This document shows, one piece after another, positions 41,776 through 50,359 of a DNA stretch of 64,000 nucleotides. How positions within the stretch are numbered: position 1 is the first letter of the stretch; each line of letters opens with the position of its first letter. Under the pieces are notes generated by a model. That model was not told where the DNA came from, made no database searches, and saw only the letters and a list, made by a program, of their open reading frames with translations. Both the position numbers and the translations under genes were made by a program. The stretch is from Chitinophagales bacterium. GTDB taxonomy: Bacteria; Bacteroidota; Bacteroidia; Chitinophagales; Chitinophagaceae. The DNA lies in the NCBI GenBank assembly GCA_017303855.1, contig JAFLBL010000004.1:62001-126000 (forward strand), read 5' to 3'.

Positions 41776-43341
41776 TTATCTCTTTTGTCTTCTGGACTTG
41801 AAGTATTGTCCGGTTTTGCGTTTGTTTCCTTCCGGGCTGCCCATGCGGTTCATGGCGCAGCGGAAACCAAGTGTGCTGAGGGCCTGGTCTTCTTCGAGGT
41901 GACGACGGCTGCCGGGTGTTAACCAGTAAGCGCGATCGTTCCAGCTGCCTCCTTTGTACACTTTGGATTTCTCGGGGTGTACCAGGGTGGTATTGCCATA
42001 AGCATAAGAAGCCTGTGATAAGGAGTCACCATCGAGGTAGTCAATAACATTACCGCGTTGGTAGTTGCGGCGGTTTTTGCTTTCCTCGTCAGTTACATTG
42101 GCCATTTTCACACGACCCAGGCTGTCTTTTTCATAACGTGTTGCCGGATCCATTGTAGTAGCATCCGCTACATACAGTTTTTTGAATTCGTTACCACGGA
42201 ACGGTGCAGGCTGATCGTCGAAATCAAGAGCGGAAAGGGGACGATAGGTATCTTCCACCCACTCACTTACGTTACCGGCCATATTATATACACCGAAACC
42301 ATTCGGGAAAAATGAATTTACAGGCGCTGTGTAGAAGGCGCGGTCATTCAGACCACCGGCCACACCCGCGTTGTCACCTGAACCTCTTTTAAAGTTGGCC
42401 AGGAAAGTACCCTGCCAGCTGCCACGACGTGTATCGCGCAGACCGTTTACATTTTGTGCCCAGGGATAAACCTGTTTGTTGGATTGTAACTCTTCCCCTC
42501 TTTTACCTTCTTTCAGGCTGGGGCGGGGGTTTTGGTTGATCAGACCATAAGCGGCATATTCCCACTCTGCTTCAAAAGGCAGACGGTAATCAGGCATCAT
42601 AACGCCGGACTCCATGGTAGGGGCCATAGCGGGTGTACCTTTTTTTGACTGCATTGCTTTGCCGGGAGGCGCTGTATACAAACCTAAGAGGTATGATTTT
42701 GTGTTGAAGTTGTTGTCGCCCTGCTGTGCGCCGGGTTTCAGGTTGGCTTTGTTGATATATCCTTTTTTAACCAGGATACCTTCGTTTACACGGTCTGTTC
42801 TCCACAGGCAGAAATCCTTGGCTTGTTTCCAGGATACACCCACCACCGGGTATTCATTAAAACCGGGGTGACGGAAATAGAACTCCACCATGGGTTCATT
42901 ATAACTCAGCTCACTTCTCCAGACCAGAGTGTCCGGTAAGGCGCCTTCCAGAATTTTCGCATTGGCGGGATCGCTGGGATCAAATACTTTGGTCAGCCAG
43001 TGCAGGTATTCACGATAGTGAACGTTGGCTACTTCAGTACGGTCAATGTAGAACGAGGGAACAGACACACGGCGGGGGATATTATTCCAGTCGCCCATTA
43101 CATCTTCTTCTGTCTGACCCATGGTAAAGGTACCACCTTCCACAAACACAAGACCGGGGCCGAGGCCCTGTTCATTGGCTTTGGACACCTGGAAACCGCC
43201 CTGGTTCTTATCATTGTAGTTCCAGCCGGTCACATCAGATTTGTCGTACTTCTTTTTGCCAAAAAGGCCTTTTCCTTTACAGGATGCCAGCAGCACCACA
43301 CAGGATAGTAGGATTGTTAAGTTTCTCATTGTTTTTTGCAT
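41776..43341 (-). CDS. gldJ: Gliding motility/T9SS lipoprotein GldJ
   Basis: A 521-residue lipoprotein with a formylglycine-generating-enzyme-like fold but without a known catalytic role. The lipobox is LLASC (cysteine near 21). FGE-like features: FVEGGTFTMGQTEEDV at about 66-81, FYIDRTEVANVHYREYL, VSWKQAKDFCLWR, NVSEWVEDTYRP, KVYKGGSWNDRAYWL and LGFRCAMN. GldJ is needed to stabilise other gliding proteins and for type IX secretion in Flavobacterium. Divergent from porU, a conserved neighbourhood in the phylum. It may be used for secretion only, as gliding cannot be judged here. Confidence 0.93.
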   Translation of the reverse strand: MQKTMRNLTILLSCVVLLASCKGKGLFGKKKYDKSDVTGWNYNDKNQGGFQVSKANEQGLGPGLVFVEGGTFTMGQTEEDVMGDWNNIPRRVSVPSFYIDRTEVANVHYREYLHWLTKVFDPSDPANAKILEGALPDTLVWRSELSYNEPMVEFYFRHPGFNEYPVVGVSWKQAKDFCLWRTDRVNEGILVKKGYINKANLKPGAQQGDNNFNTKSYLLGLYTAPPGKAMQSKKGTPAMAPTMESGVMMPDYRLPFEAEWEYAAYGLINQNPRPSLKEGKRGEELQSNKQVYPWAQNVNGLRDTRRGSWQGTFLANFKRGSGDNAGVAGGLNDRAFYTAPVNSFFPNGFGVYNMAGNVSEWVEDTYRPLSALDFDDQPAPFRGNEFKKLYVADATTMDPATRYEKDSLGRVKMANVTDEESKNRRNYQRGNVIDYLDGDSLSQASYAYGNTTLVHPEKSKVYKGGSWNDRAYWLTPGSRRHLEEDQALSTLGFRCAMNRMGSPEGNKRKTGQYFKSRRQKR

Positions 43342-43474
43342 AAACCTATGAATTGGAATAAATTTAACGCCGGATGAGATAAAATTATTGCCTGCCGGCC
43401 CATTTTTACCATCCGGATTGCGAATATATAGACTTTAAGTAAGACGTTTCACGCAGTTTTACCTTTTTTTAACC

Positions 43475-43485
43475 GGGAAATTCCC
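43475..43485. other. Short palindrome in the gldJ/porU gap
   Basis: GGGAAATTCCC, followed by ATGTG-TTAG-CACAT (43495-43508), which covers the porU start. Two short inverted repeats between divergent genes could bind a regulator; weak. Confidence 0.3.
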
Positions 43486-43506
43486 ATGAAACCAATGTGT
43501 TAGCAC

Positions 43507-46500
43507 ATGTACAGGGCCTGGGCTTTTGTTTTTACGGGATGGCTCCTGATCTGCTCATTTTCGGGTCAGACGCAACGGGTATATGCCCCGCATTCCGTGC
43601 TGGCAACCGGCAATTGGTACAAATTGGCAGTCCGTGATCCCGGGATATATAAAATTGACCTGCCTTTTTTATCCAGCCTCGGCATCAGTACCGGCAATCT
43701 CAGTACGGCCACGGTGCGGCTTTTCGGACGCACCGGTTCCATGCTCCCTGAATCCAATGCTGCCGCTTACCAGGATGACCTTACTGAAATAGCCCTATAC
43801 CCGGTGGATGGCGGAGACGGGATTTTAAACGGGGGGGATTACCTGCTTTTTTATGCGCCCGGGCCGGATCAATGGGTTACGGATACGCTGAGTGGAGAAT
43901 TCAGTCATCAAAAAAACCGCTACAGTAACCAGGCTTTTTATTTTATCAGTACCGGCGGAGTTGGAAAAAGGGTGAACACCGCTCCGTTGCAGATACAACC
44001 CGCCACACCGGTTACCAGCTTTACAGAACGATATTTTCATGAACTCGACACCGTTAATTTCCTGGCGGGTGGGAAAGAATGGTATGGAGAAGAGTTTGCC
44101 AATGCGCCGGGAAAGCCACTCAGCCGGAATTTTACATTGCCTTTTTCCGGTATCCTGCCCGGAACAACGATAACCCTGAAAACTAATTGCGCGGCCAGAT
44201 CCGTAGGGGCGCCCAGCCGTTTTGATATCCGTATCGATAACCAGCCGCTGGCCCAGTTTACTATTAACCCGGTAAATGCAGGTACATACGATCCGGTGGC
44301 ACAGCCCGGATATATTACTGCAGGTAGTATTGCCGCGTCGGCCAGTCCGCAGGTCAGTTATACATTTATACCCGGGAGTTTTAATTCACAGGGCTGGCTC
44401 AACTGGCTGGAAGTAACGGCCACCCGGTCACTTGCCATGAACGGGGCAGCACAATTATTGTTCCGCGACCGGTCATCAACCGGTAACGACCGGCTGGAGT
44501 TCAGTATCAGCGGGGCCAATGGTACCACCGGTGTATGGGATATTACGGATCCGCTGACACCGGTTCGTATGCCGGGACAACTTACGGGGTCGGATTATAA
44601 ATTTATAAATCAGGGTATCCGTCTGCGTGAGTATGTGGCTTTTAATACGAGCGGACTTTATATACCCTCCGCTCTTGGGAAAATCAATAATCAGGATCTG
44701 CATGGCGGTACTGCGGCTGATTATATAATCGTAACACATGCCTCGTTACTTAACGCGGCTGAGCGGGTCGCCGCATTTCACCGGAGGGAAAACAGTTTGC
44801 GTACAATAGTGGTTACCACGGATCAGGTCTACAATGAGTTTGCAGCGGGTCAGCCGGACCCCGTGGCAATACGCGATTTTGTAAAAATGTATTATGACCG
44901 GTTTGGTGCATCCGCTGCGGACAAACCGCGGTATTTATTGCTTTTTGGGGATGCTTCCTATGATTATAAAGACCGGCTGACGGGTAATACCAATCTTGTT
45001 CCGGCCTGGCAGAGTGAACAGTCGCTGGACCCATTATCAACTTATACAGCGGATGATTTTTTTGGTTTTCTGGATACACAGGAAGATATAAATGCCGGCA
45101 ACCTGATCAATTTGCTGGATATAGGTATCGGGCGTGTACCGGCGCGAAATAGTGAAGAAGCCGGTCGGTTTGCAGATAAACTGGAAGCTTATCATGCCCG
45201 GGAAAGCAAGGGACCCTGGCGAACTATGTTGTGTTTTGTGGCCGATGACGAAGATGGTAATCTGCACCTGCAGGATGCGGAACTGATCAGCGCCACGGCT
45301 ATGTCAGCAGCACCGGTAATGAACCAGCAGAAAATTTACCTGGATGCGTATAAACAGGAAAGTGGTGCCGGGGGTAGTCAGTATCCGGGCGCCAATCTGG
45401 CCGTCACCAACCAGGTTTACAATGGCACACTTATTTTTAATTATAACGGGCATGGAGGGGCTGCCCGGCTGGCGGAGGAAACCATACTGGATCAGTCGGT
45501 GATCAATGGTTTTGCCAATCAGTATAAGCTGCCGCTTTTTATTACGGCCACCTGCGATTTTGCTCCTTTTGATCATCCGGGGGTGGCTTCTATTGGCGAA
45601 AATCTGCTTCTGCGTCCGGCTACCGGGGCTATTGCATTGATGACCACCACCCGCCCGGTTTTTGCTTTCAGTAACCGGATTATGAACAATAATTATATGC
45701 GGTTTGCATTGGAGCAGGTAAATGGCCGTTACCGGTCATTAGGTGATGCGGTGCGTGAGGCGAAAAATTATACCTATCAGACAATGCCTGATATTGCCAA
45801 TAACCGGAAGTTTGTTTTATTGGGTGATCCGGCAATGACACTGGCTTTTCCGGCACTGCAGGTAAGACCCACATTGATCAACACAGTACCGGCAGCACAA
45901 ACTGATACACTCAGCGCCGGTGAATCGGTAACGATACAGGGAGAAGTAACGGATAAGCAGGGGGTGCTGCAGGCGGGATATAACGGAACCGTATATGCGA
46001 CAATTTATGACAAGCCCAGGACCATAACCACCCTGGGCAATGATCCCGGCAGTCAGCCGGTTCCCTTCAGTCTGCAGCAGAACAGTCTTTTTCGCGGACA
46101 GTTTTCTATTCAGTCAGGTCACTTCCAGGTAAAGTTTACTGTTCCCCGCGATATTAATTTCAGTTATGGAAATGGCCGCCTCAGTTTATACGCCGCCAAC
46201 GACAGTACCGACGGGCAGGGTGTTTATACCGGTTTTGTAGTGGGAGGCATCAGTACCGCGGCAAATGCCGATAAAGAAGGGCCCGGCATCAGGGCCTGGC
46301 TCAATGACGAACGGTTTGTAAACGGGGGACTGACCAATCAGCGGCCTTTGTTATTACTCCGGTTATCGGACTCATCGGGAATAAATACAACGGGACTGGG
46401 AATCGGGCATGACCTGGTAGCCACACTGGACGGGGATAATAACCGGTATTATATATTAAATGACTTTTACGAAGCGGAGGCCAACAGTTACCAGCAGGGA

Positions 46501-46929
46501 ATGGTCAGGTTTCAGTTACCCGAATTATCGCCCGGTCCTCACCAGCTTACGATTAAGGCCTGGGACGTAATGAACAATTCCAGTGAGCGGGTTATTGATT
46601 TTATTGTAGCGGATGATGGGGAATTTGAAATCAGGCATGTACTGAATTACCCGAATCCGTTTACTACACATACTTCTTTCTGGTTTGAACATAATAAACC
46701 CGGGATGACTTTACAGGTGCAGGTACAGTTGATGACCATCACCGGCCGGGTGGTCAGGAGAATAACCGGACAGGTGGATCCCGGGGGCAGCCGGGTGACA
46801 GAAATCAGCTGGGATGGGAAGGATGATTATGGCAATCTGTTGGCAAAGGGGGTATATTTATATAAATTGCGGGTGCTGGCACCCGGGAAAAAAGCCCGTG
46901 AAGTAGTGGGAAAGCTGTATAAAGTATAA
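43507..46929 (+). CDS. porU: Type IX secretion sortase PorU (peptidase family C25)
   Basis: A 1140-residue gingipain-like protein that cleaves the C-terminal signal of type IX cargo at the cell surface and attaches them to the membrane. It has a signal peptide (about 1-20), an N-terminal beta-rich domain, and a caspase-like C25 domain with H649 in NYNGHGG and C683 in TATCDF. The C-terminus has a FlgD-like domain (YPNPF...GRVVRR...GVYLYKLRV). The ATG at 43507 is used because an in-frame stop lies seven bases upstream. PorU acts with PorV, encoded next. Confidence 0.95.
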   Translation: MYRAWAFVFTGWLLICSFSGQTQRVYAPHSVLATGNWYKLAVRDPGIYKIDLPFLSSLGISTGNLSTATVRLFGRTGSMLPESNAAAYQDDLTEIALYPVDGGDGILNGGDYLLFYAPGPDQWVTDTLSGEFSHQKNRYSNQAFYFISTGGVGKRVNTAPLQIQPATPVTSFTERYFHELDTVNFLAGGKEWYGEEFANAPGKPLSRNFTLPFSGILPGTTITLKTNCAARSVGAPSRFDIRIDNQPLAQFTINPVNAGTYDPVAQPGYITAGSIAASASPQVSYTFIPGSFNSQGWLNWLEVTATRSLAMNGAAQLLFRDRSSTGNDRLEFSISGANGTTGVWDITDPLTPVRMPGQLTGSDYKFINQGIRLREYVAFNTSGLYIPSALGKINNQDLHGGTAADYIIVTHASLLNAAERVAAFHRRENSLRTIVVTTDQVYNEFAAGQPDPVAIRDFVKMYYDRFGASAADKPRYLLLFGDASYDYKDRLTGNTNLVPAWQSEQSLDPLSTYTADDFFGFLDTQEDINAGNLINLLDIGIGRVPARNSEEAGRFADKLEAYHARESKGPWRTMLCFVADDEDGNLHLQDAELISATAMSAAPVMNQQKIYLDAYKQESGAGGSQYPGANLAVTNQVYNGTLIFNYNGHGGAARLAEETILDQSVINGFANQYKLPLFITATCDFAPFDHPGVASIGENLLLRPATGAIALMTTTRPVFAFSNRIMNNNYMRFALEQVNGRYRSLGDAVREAKNYTYQTMPDIANNRKFVLLGDPAMTLAFPALQVRPTLINTVPAAQTDTLSAGESVTIQGEVTDKQGVLQAGYNGTVYATIYDKPRTITTLGNDPGSQPVPFSLQQNSLFRGQFSIQSGHFQVKFTVPRDINFSYGNGRLSLYAANDSTDGQGVYTGFVVGGISTAANADKEGPGIRAWLNDERFVNGGLTNQRPLLLLRLSDSSGINTTGLGIGHDLVATLDGDNNRYYILNDFYEAEANSYQQGMVRFQLPELSPGPHQLTIKAWDVMNNSSERVIDFIVADDGEFEIRHVLNYPNPFTTHTSFWFEHNKPGMTLQVQVQLMTITGRVVRRITGQVDPGGSRVTEISWDGKDDYGNLLAKGVYLYKLRVLAPGKKAREVVGKLYKV

Positions 46930-47092
46930 AATAATTTAATATACTTTCGATTTTTTTAGCCCTTGTAAACCAGTTACTAAGCATTTATCCAGAATCTTTA
47001 AAAACTGACAATAAAAACGGTTATCGGTCGTTTTTTTGGAGAAATTTGTTCTTTGGCATTCACCAGCATAAGTACAAAAGCCCTTGAGAACC

Positions 47093-47144
47093 ATCTGAAA
47101 TGGCATTTTTTATGCTTTCAGATAATTTCTCTATTTTAGTTTTG
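47093..47144 (+). promoter_or_regulatory. porV promoter with inverted repeat
   Basis: TAGTTTTG (47137-47144) is a perfect TAnnTTTG box about 47 bp before the porV ATG. Just upstream ATCTGAAA (47093-47100) and TTTCAGAT (47116-47123) form an inverted repeat with inner GCAT/ATGC; its right arm overlaps the -33 position. It could be an operator or the terminator-like end of porU. Confidence 0.5.
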
Positions 47145-47191
47145 TATTTATGTAAATGCTATATATTTACACCATTATTAAAAAATTTCTA

Positions 47192-48340
47192 ATGAGACCA
47201 ACTGCTTTAAAACTAACTGCCGGACTTCTGCTTTTTTGTGGTTTATCATCAACTGTAAAAGCGCAGGTTGACCCTATTAACGTAGTTACCACTGCTGTTC
47301 CTTTCCTCCGTATTTCACCTGATGCCCGCTCTGGCGGTATGGGAGATATGGGTGTTGCCACTTCTCCTGATGCTTATTCAGGTCTGTGGAACATAGGTAA
47401 GGTTGCCTTCAATGAGGCAAAAGGTGGTATCGGCGCAACGTATACTCCCTGGTTGAAAGACCTCGTAAACGATGTTTACCTGGCTTCTCTTACCGGTTAC
47501 TACAAAATGGATGAAAACCAGGCTTTCTCTGGTTCTGTCCGTTATTTCAGCCTTGGCAATATTACTTTCACTAATATTCAGGGTAATGATGTAGGTAATT
47601 TCCGTCCCCGTGAATTTGGCATCGATCTGGGTTATTCCCGGAAGTTGTCTGCCAAAAGCGGTGTAGGTGTTACATTAAAATACATCAACTCCAACCTGGC
47701 TGGTGGTTATACCAATGGTAGCACTACCTACAAAGCCGCCAATGCAGTAGCTGCTGACCTGGCTTACTATCATGATGGTAAAGCTAACGGTAGTGGTTTT
47801 GCCTGGGGTGCCGTACTGTCTAACCTCGGTACTAAAGTTTCATACACTGATAACGCTGATGCAAAAGATTTCATCCCCGCCAACCTTGGTCTGGGTCTGA
47901 ACTATACTAAGAAAATGAATGATAATAATTCACTTTCTTTCGGTGTTGAAGCCAACAAACTGCTGGTTCCCACACCTCCCGGTTCTAACGCAACTGCACA
48001 GGATATCGCTGATTACAGAAGCAAGAGTGTAATCGGTGGCTGGTTCAGTTCTTTCGGTGATGCCCCCGGTGGTTTCGCTGAAGAAATGAAAGAATTCCAG
48101 ATCTCTGCCGGTGCTGAATACTGGTACAACAATCAGTTCGCCCTGCGTGCCGGTTATTTCTACGAAAACAAAACAAAAGGTGACCGTCGTTATTTCACTG
48201 CCGGTCTGGGTCTGAAATACAATGTATTCGGATTCAACTTTGCTTACCTGGTTCCTGCCGGTAGCGGAGTTAGCCGTAACCCCCTGTCAAACACACTGCG
48301 TTTCTCTGTGCTGTTTGATCTGGATGGTGCTAAGAAGTAA
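47192..48340 (+). CDS. porV: Type IX secretion outer membrane protein PorV (LptO)
   Basis: A 382-residue outer-membrane beta-barrel of the FadL-like group. The signal peptide ends at KAQVDP, followed by VPFLRISPDARSGGMGDMGV, the diagnostic PorV motif. It carries cargo from the translocon to PorU. The start is the ATG at 47192 (MRPTALKL), with the frame open to 47156. The gene ends in an aromatic-rich strand (LRFSVLFDLDG). PorU and PorV adjacency is usual in Bacteroidota. Codon use is notably biased to the preferred codons, as in highly expressed genes. Confidence 0.95.
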   Translation: MRPTALKLTAGLLLFCGLSSTVKAQVDPINVVTTAVPFLRISPDARSGGMGDMGVATSPDAYSGLWNIGKVAFNEAKGGIGATYTPWLKDLVNDVYLASLTGYYKMDENQAFSGSVRYFSLGNITFTNIQGNDVGNFRPREFGIDLGYSRKLSAKSGVGVTLKYINSNLAGGYTNGSTTYKAANAVAADLAYYHDGKANGSGFAWGAVLSNLGTKVSYTDNADAKDFIPANLGLGLNYTKKMNDNNSLSFGVEANKLLVPTPPGSNATAQDIADYRSKSVIGGWFSSFGDAPGGFAEEMKEFQISAGAEYWYNNQFALRAGYFYENKTKGDRRYFTAGLGLKYNVFGFNFAYLVPAGSGVSRNPLSNTLRFSVLFDLDGAKK

Positions 48341-48344
48341 TTTG

Positions 48345-48476
48345 TGTTGGTCAGAAGACCAACAAATCGCGGTTGTTGGTCATAAGACCAACATATGACA
48401 CAACATATGACACGATACTACAGCGTCCTGGCTATGAAGCCGGGACGCTGCATTTGTTGGTCTTCTGACCAACAAA
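48345..48476. repeat. Three copies of a GTTGGTC palindrome and a GC hairpin between porV and ispF
   Basis: Copies of TTGGTC-N4-GACCAA with flanking TGT/ACA occur at 48345-48364 (loop AGAA), 48374-48393 (loop ATAA) and 48453-48476 (loop TTCT, arms extended to TTTGTTGGTC). Between copies 2 and 3 are a tandem 12-bp repeat (ACATATGACACA, 48391-48414) and a 12-bp stem-loop CAGCGTCCTGGC/GCCGGGACGCTG (48421-48450). The third palindrome overlaps the ispF -33 element. Confidence 0.75.
48421..48450 (+). terminator. Stem-loop after porV, no clear T-run
   Basis: CAGCGTCCTGGC pairs with GCCGGGACGCTG (one G-U pair) around TATGAA. Strong hairpin between porV and ispF, followed by CATTTG; termination is possible but not certain. 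Confidence 0.5.
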
Positions 48477-48484
48477 TATATTTG
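48453..48484 (+). promoter_or_regulatory. ispF promoter, leaderless type
   Basis: TTTG (48453-48456), a 20-bp spacer, and TATATTTG (48477-48484), perfect -33 and -7 elements. The ATG is four bases after the box, so the mRNA should start at or next to the start codon. The spacer is a palindrome (GTTGGTC/GACCAAC). Confidence 0.6.
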
Positions 48485-48488
48485 TACT

Positions 48489-48968
48489 ATGGCATATCGA
48501 ATCGGTTCCGGAGTTGATTTTCACCAGCTGGCAGAAGGCCGCGATCTGTGGATCGGCGGTGTAAAGATCCCCCATCACAAAGGGTCGTTGGGCCACAGTG
48601 ATGCGGATGTGTTATTACATGCCATTTGTGACGCCTTGCTCGGTGCATTGAGCCTGGGCGATATCGGTTTTCATTTTCCCAATACAGATCCGGCGTATAA
48701 GAATATTGACAGTAAGATCTTACTGGAAAAATCATTTGCTCTGATCAGGGGAAAAGGGTACACTGTAGTAAACGTGGACAGTACGCTGTGCCTGGAAGCG
48801 CCGAAGATTAAACCCTGGGTACCACAGATGCAGCAAACCATTGCGGCCATTCTTCAATTGCCCGATGATGCGGTATCTGTAAAAGCTACCACTACGGAAA
48901 CAATGGGCTTTGCCGGCAGAGAAGAAGGTCTTATGGCCTATGCCACCGTGTTGCTTAAAAAGGACTAG
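48489..48968 (+). CDS. ispF: 2-C-methyl-D-erythritol 2,4-cyclodiphosphate synthase
   Basis: A 159-residue enzyme of the non-mevalonate isoprenoid pathway. Zinc ligands are D10 and H12 in GSGVDFHQL and the histidine in LLHAICDALLGA (about 44). The GHSDADVLLHA and GDIGFHFPNTD motifs and TTTETMGFAGREEG are typical IspF. Length is normal. Single gene unit with its own promoter, though the dut gene follows closely. Confidence 0.95.
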   Translation: MAYRIGSGVDFHQLAEGRDLWIGGVKIPHHKGSLGHSDADVLLHAICDALLGALSLGDIGFHFPNTDPAYKNIDSKILLEKSFALIRGKGYTVVNVDSTLCLEAPKIKPWVPQMQQTIAAILQLPDDAVSVKATTTETMGFAGREEGLMAYATVLLKKD

Positions 48969-49001
48969 GGTAATCGTAGCCGGTTTTCCTGCAGCCCGCC
49001 T

Positions 49002-49009
49002 TATCTTTG
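49002..49009 (+). promoter_or_regulatory. -7 box of dut, leaderless type
   Basis: TATCTTTG, a perfect TAnnTTTG, then CCGC and the ATG at 49014. Box-to-ATG spacing equals that of murF and ispF. Confidence 0.6.
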
Positions 49010-49013
49010 CCGC

Positions 49014-49457
49014 ATGTCCGTTGTGGAAGTTAAAATCATCAATCAGTCAGTTAATCCATTACCTGCTTATGCCACTGAAGGAGCATCGGGAATGGATATC
49101 CGCGCCCAACTGGATAGCCCGCTTTCACTGGCACCGCTGGAGCGCACCCTGGTGCCTACCGGTTTATTTATAGAATTGCCGGCCGGTTATGAAGCACAGG
49201 TGAGGCCAAGAAGTGGGCTGGCTATAAAACAGGGTATTACCTGTCTGAACACGCCCGGTACCATTGACGCCGATTACCGGGGAGAAATTAAGATTATTTT
49301 AATCAACCTTTCGCAGGATGTACAGGTCATACAACCGGGTGACCGGATTGCGCAGCTTGTTATTCAATCCGTGGAGAAATGCAACTGGATACCTGTGGAA
49401 CAATTGGAAATCACTGAACGGAATGCCGGCGGATTCGGCCATACCGGAAAAAAATAA
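49014..49457 (+). CDS. dut: dUTP diphosphatase
   Basis: A 147-residue trimeric dUTPase that makes dUMP and keeps uracil out of DNA. Five motifs are seen: [13 protein letters not shown] (I), [11 protein letters not shown] (II), [14 protein letters not shown] (III), RIAQLVIQ (IV) and the C-terminal GGFGHTGK (V). Full length. The lipoprotein gene 9 bp downstream may be cotranscribed. Confidence 0.95.
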   Translation: MSVVEVKIINQSVNPLPAYATEGASGMDIRAQLDSPLSLAPLERTLVPTGLFIELPAGYEAQVRPRSGLAIKQGITCLNTPGTIDADYRGEIKIILINLSQDVQVIQPGDRIAQLVIQSVEKCNWIPVEQLEITERNAGGFGHTGKK

Positions 49458-49465
49458 AGCCTCTC

Positions 49466-50284
49466 ATGATCAGAAATTGTATTGTAGTTGTACTCGCGGC
49501 TTCCTTGTTCTGTTCCTGCAGGGCTACAAAAAAAATTCAATCTGCCATTGTAAAAAAAGACACGGTTACTGTAGTGATGCCCCCGGTAGATACCGGTCAT
49601 GCCGACTCCATGCGCCTGATACAGGAGTATTATGACGGATTGAAAAAGCACAAAATTGATTTTACCACATTTTCCGGGAAGATAGATGTGGATTATGAGG
49701 AAACAGGGGGCAAGAAACTCAATGTAAACGCGGAACTCCGGATGTACAAGGATAGTGTGATCTGGATACGGATCACCGCTATTTTCGGTATAGAAGGACT
49801 AAGAGCCTATATCACGAAAGATTCAGTAAAAATTATTGACCGGCAGAATAAAGTTTATATCGGCCGGAGTGTGGCCTACCTCCAGGAGATTGCCGCATTG
49901 CCGCTTGATCTTGGTTCATTGCAGGATCTGCTGATCGGCAACCCGGTCTTTCTGACCACGGATTTCAGCTCCTACAGTAAATCACCTGGTAATGTATCGC
50001 TGCATGGTACTACCGAACTGTTCCGGCTGCTCCTGACATTAAGTGAGCAGGAGAAGTTATTGTCCAGCGCCAAACTGGATGACCTGGATGAACAGCGTAA
50101 CCGCACGAGCTATCTGTCATGGACCGATTATGAAAATAAAAAGGGATTCCCTTTCTCACAGAAAAGGACCATTACCGTAGCGGAGAAAAAGACACTGGAA
50201 ATCAAGCTGAACTATAAACAGTACGAGTTTAATGAAACGTTAAGTTTCCCTTTTTCGGTGCCCAAAAACTATAAAGCAGAGTGA
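49466..50284 (+). CDS. DUF4292 lipoprotein
   Basis: A 272-residue exported lipoprotein (lipobox LFCSC, about residue 18) of the DUF4292 family, which has a LolA/LolB-like half-barrel fold, suggesting lipid or lipoprotein transport at the outer membrane. A family block, FSGKIDVDYEETGGKKLNVN, lies at about 70-90. It is between dut and the envC-like gene on the same strand. Role not proven. Confidence 0.8.
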   Translation: MIRNCIVVVLAASLFCSCRATKKIQSAIVKKDTVTVVMPPVDTGHADSMRLIQEYYDGLKKHKIDFTTFSGKIDVDYEETGGKKLNVNAELRMYKDSVIWIRITAIFGIEGLRAYITKDSVKIIDRQNKVYIGRSVAYLQEIAALPLDLGSLQDLLIGNPVFLTTDFSSYSKSPGNVSLHGTTELFRLLLTLSEQEKLLSSAKLDDLDEQRNRTSYLSWTDYENKKGFPFSQKRTITVAEKKTLEIKLNYKQYEFNETLSFPFSVPKNYKAE

Positions 50285-50359
50285 TCCGGTAAAATTTATT
50301 TTGCATATTGCCGTTTCTCAACTGATCCTGACCCTGTTTTTTTAACCTCAACCCAGACA

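Noticed and set aside
46600..46929. Type IX sorting signal on PorU
   Set aside because: The C-terminal FlgD-like repeat resembles a sorting domain, but PorU is the sortase itself, and such a tail is usual for it.
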